Under the pieces are notes generated by a model that made no database searches, had not been told where the DNA came from, and saw only the letters and a program-made list of their open reading frames with translations. The position numbers and the translations under genes are program-made. This document shows, piece by piece, positions 62,516 through 64,000 of a stretch of DNA of 64,000 nt; position 1 is the stretch's first letter, and each line of letters opens with the position of its first letter. Source of the stretch: CAWHNT01 sp963830775 (lineage in GTDB: Bacteria > Pseudomonadota > Alphaproteobacteria > Geminicoccales > Geminicoccaceae). The stretch covers positions 558,001 through 622,000 of the forward strand of contig CAWHNT010000047.1 in NCBI GenBank assembly GCA_963830775.1, read 5' to 3'.

Positions 62516-63264
62516 TGGGACAGAAGGTAAATCCGATCGGGCTCCGGCTCGGCATCAACCGCACCTGGGACTCGCGCTGGTACGAGGACCGCAACTACGC
62601 CAAGCTCCTGGACCAGGACCTGGGCGTGCGGCGGTACCTGTTCAAGCGCCTGAGCCAGGCCGGCATCAGCCGGGTGATCATCGAGCGCCTGGCCAAGCGT
62701 GCCCGGATCACGCTGCACAGCGCCCGCCCGGGCGTGGTGATCGGCAAGAAGGGCCAGGAGATCGAGCTCCTCAGGAAGGAGCTGGCCAAGCGCTGCGGTG
62801 GCGAGGTCCACCTCAACATCGTCGAGGTCAGGAAGCCCGAGCTCGACGCCAAGCTGGTGGCGGAGAACATCGCCCAGCAGCTGCAGCGACGGGTCACCTT
62901 CCGCCGGGCCATGAAGCGCGCGGTGCAGGCGGCCATGCGGCTGGGTGCCCAGGGCATCCGGGTGCGCTGCGGCGGCCGGCTCGGCGGGGCCGAGATCGCG
63001 CGGAGCGAGTGGTACCGCGAGGGCCGGGTGCCCTTGCACACGCTGCGCGCCAACATCGACTACGGCAGCGCCACGGCGCACACGCCCTACGGCACCTGCG
63101 GGGTGAAGGTGTGGGTGTTCCGCGGCGAGATCATGGAGCACGACCCGACGGCCTACGACCGCCGCATGGCTGAGACCACCGGCCCGTCGCGGCCTGACCG
63201 TGGCGAGCGCGGCGACAGGGGCGATCGAGGCGAGCGGGCAGGACGCGGCGATGCAGCAGCCTAA
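62515..63264 (+). CDS. rpsC: 30S ribosomal protein S3
   Basis: The 249-residue S3 starts MGQKVNPIGLRLGINRTWDSRWY. The KH domain has RPGVVIGKKGQEIELLRKEL, and GGRLGGAEIARSEWYREGRVPLHTLRANIDYG follows. The C-terminus carries an extra low-complexity Asp/Arg/Gly tail (about residues 228-249, RGERGDRGDRGERAGRGD), probably disordered. Confidence 0.97.
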   Translation: MGQKVNPIGLRLGINRTWDSRWYEDRNYAKLLDQDLGVRRYLFKRLSQAGISRVIIERLAKRARITLHSARPGVVIGKKGQEIELLRKELAKRCGGEVHLNIVEVRKPELDAKLVAENIAQQLQRRVTFRRAMKRAVQAAMRLGAQGIRVRCGGRLGGAEIARSEWYREGRVPLHTLRANIDYGSATAHTPYGTCGVKVWVFRGEIMEHDPTAYDRRMAETTGPSRPDRGERGDRGDRGERAGRGDAAA

Positions 63265-63682
63265 GCGCACGAAGTACCGCAAGCAGTTCAAGGGTCGCAT
63301 CCACGGCCTGGCCAAGGGCGGCTTCGACCTCAATTTCGGCGCCTACGGCATGAAGGCGATGGAGCCCGGGCGGATCTCCGCCCGGCAGATCGAGGCTGCG
63401 CGGCGTGCCATCACCCGGCACCTGAAGCGCGTCGGCCGGGTCTGGATCCGCATCTTCCCGGACGTGCCGGTGACGCAGAAGCCGGCCGAGGTCCGCATGG
63501 GCAAGGGCAAGGGCTCGGTCGAGCTCTGGGTTGCCCGGGTGAAGCCCGGCCGCGTCATGTTCGAGATCGACGGCGTGCCGGAGCAGCTGGCGAGCGAGGC
63601 GATCCTGCGCGGGGCCGCGAAGCTGCCGCTGCAGACCCGGTTCATCAAGCGGCTCCAGGCGGTGGAGGAGGTGGCGTCGTGA
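63251..63682 (+). CDS. rplP: 50S ribosomal protein L16
   Basis: The 143-residue L16 has PKRTKYRKQFKGRIHGLAKGG, RISARQIEAARRAITRHLKRVGRVWIRIFPDVPVTQKPAEVRMGKGKGSVELWVARVKPGRVMFEIDGV. The start ATG 63251 overlaps the rpsC tail by 14 bases. It helps place the A-site tRNA. Confidence 0.96.
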   Translation: MQQPKRTKYRKQFKGRIHGLAKGGFDLNFGAYGMKAMEPGRISARQIEAARRAITRHLKRVGRVWIRIFPDVPVTQKPAEVRMGKGKGSVELWVARVKPGRVMFEIDGVPEQLASEAILRGAAKLPLQTRFIKRLQAVEEVAS

Positions 63683-63888
63683 AGCCAGCCGATCTTCGCG
63701 CCAAGAGTCCAGATCAGCTCCAGGAGCAGCTGGGTCAGCTGCGCAAGGAGCGTTTCAACCTGCGCTTCCAGAAGGCGACCGGCCAGCTCGAGGGCACCGG
63801 TCGCGTGCGACAGGTGCGGCGCGAGATCGCCCGCATCCTGACGTTACTGGGCGAGCGCTCCCGGCAGTCGGCCGGGGCTGAGGGATAG
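63679..63888 (+). CDS. rpmC: 50S ribosomal protein L29
   Basis: The 69-residue L29 has LRAKSPDQLQEQLGQLRKERFNLRFQKATGQLEGTGRVRQVRREIARILTLLGE. A GTG start overlaps the rplP stop (GTGA). Confidence 0.95.
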   Translation: MKPADLRAKSPDQLQEQLGQLRKERFNLRFQKATGQLEGTGRVRQVRREIARILTLLGERSRQSAGAEG

Positions 63889-63893
63889 AGGCG

Positions 63894-64000
63894 ATGCCGA
63901 GGCGCATCCTGCAAGGCACCGTGGTCAGCGACAAGAGCGACAAGACCGTGGTCGTCAAGGTCGAGCGGAGTGTGCAGCACCCGCTCTACAAGAAGTTCAT
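63894..64000 (+). CDS. rpsQ: 30S ribosomal protein S17 (partial, runs off the window)
   Basis: The first 35 residues, MPRRILQGTVVSDKSDKTVV followed by VKVERSVQHPLYKKF, are the S17 OB-fold start. It begins 5 bases after rpmC; the rest lies beyond the window. Confidence 0.94.
   Translation, partial: MPRRILQGTVVSDKSDKTVVVKVERSVQHPLYKKF

Overview
The window is high-GC DNA from an alphaproteobacterium. A Rhodospirillales or Geminicoccaceae-like lineage is my best guess, not proven. The evidence is a PopZ-like DUF2497 gene in the block pcm-tolC-popZ-herA-valS, an NDUFA12-type complex I accessory subunit, a B12-dependent ribonucleotide reductase with an alphaproteobacterial LexA box (GTTC-N7-GTTC), and a secE-nusG-rplKAJL-rpoBC / rpsLG-fusA-tuf-S10 superoperon. 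Nothing looks like a prophage or plasmid.

Layout. 0-11.5 kb, mostly minus strand: an ACT-domain protein, an RTX-repeat protein, a small unknown protein, a thioesterase, an M17 aminopeptidase, valS, a HerA-like ATPase, popZ, tolC and pcm. 11.6-16.3 kb: tRNA-Cys and a red-light signalling cluster (heme oxygenase bphO, bacteriophytochrome, a single-domain response regulator, a REC-HWE kinase), then tRNA-Asn. 16.5-21.0 kb: a sirtuin and a broken LRR-Roc-COR-TIR (Roco) gene carrying an IS1-family element exactly in the Roc P-loop. 21.1-25.6 kb: an FAD oxidase, DUF1244, a BrnT-type toxin with an HTH antitoxin, a GCS2 ligase and an N-formylglutamate amidohydrolase. 25.8-27.9 kb: two L,D-transpeptidases flanking an Lpp-like lipoprotein. 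28-31.3 kb: an unknown gene and an ECF42-type sigma factor operon with two YCII/DGPF proteins and a PhnB-like protein. 31.7-35.5 kb: nrdJ. 36-39.7 kb: NDUFA12, a DsbA-family protein, a VOC protein, aqpZ and rlmB. 39.7-64 kb: tRNA-Tyr, tRNA-Gly, tuf, tRNA-Trp, then the transcription/translation superoperon, interrupted after rpoC by two opposite-strand Uma2 genes (one decayed). The window ends inside rpsQ.

The most interesting locus is the TIR-Roco gene. Taking out the IS1 element and one copy of its target duplication restores the Walker A motif codon for codon.

A caution runs through the whole window. At least nine otherwise normal genes carry a single-base frameshift, and four of these are essential (valS, rplJ, rpoC, fusA). 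Nearly all are one-base insertions, many in short homopolymers. This pattern points to sequencing or assembly indels, not real pseudogenes. It is distinct from the -1 frameshift in the IS1 transposase, which sits on an A7 run and is probably genuine recoding.
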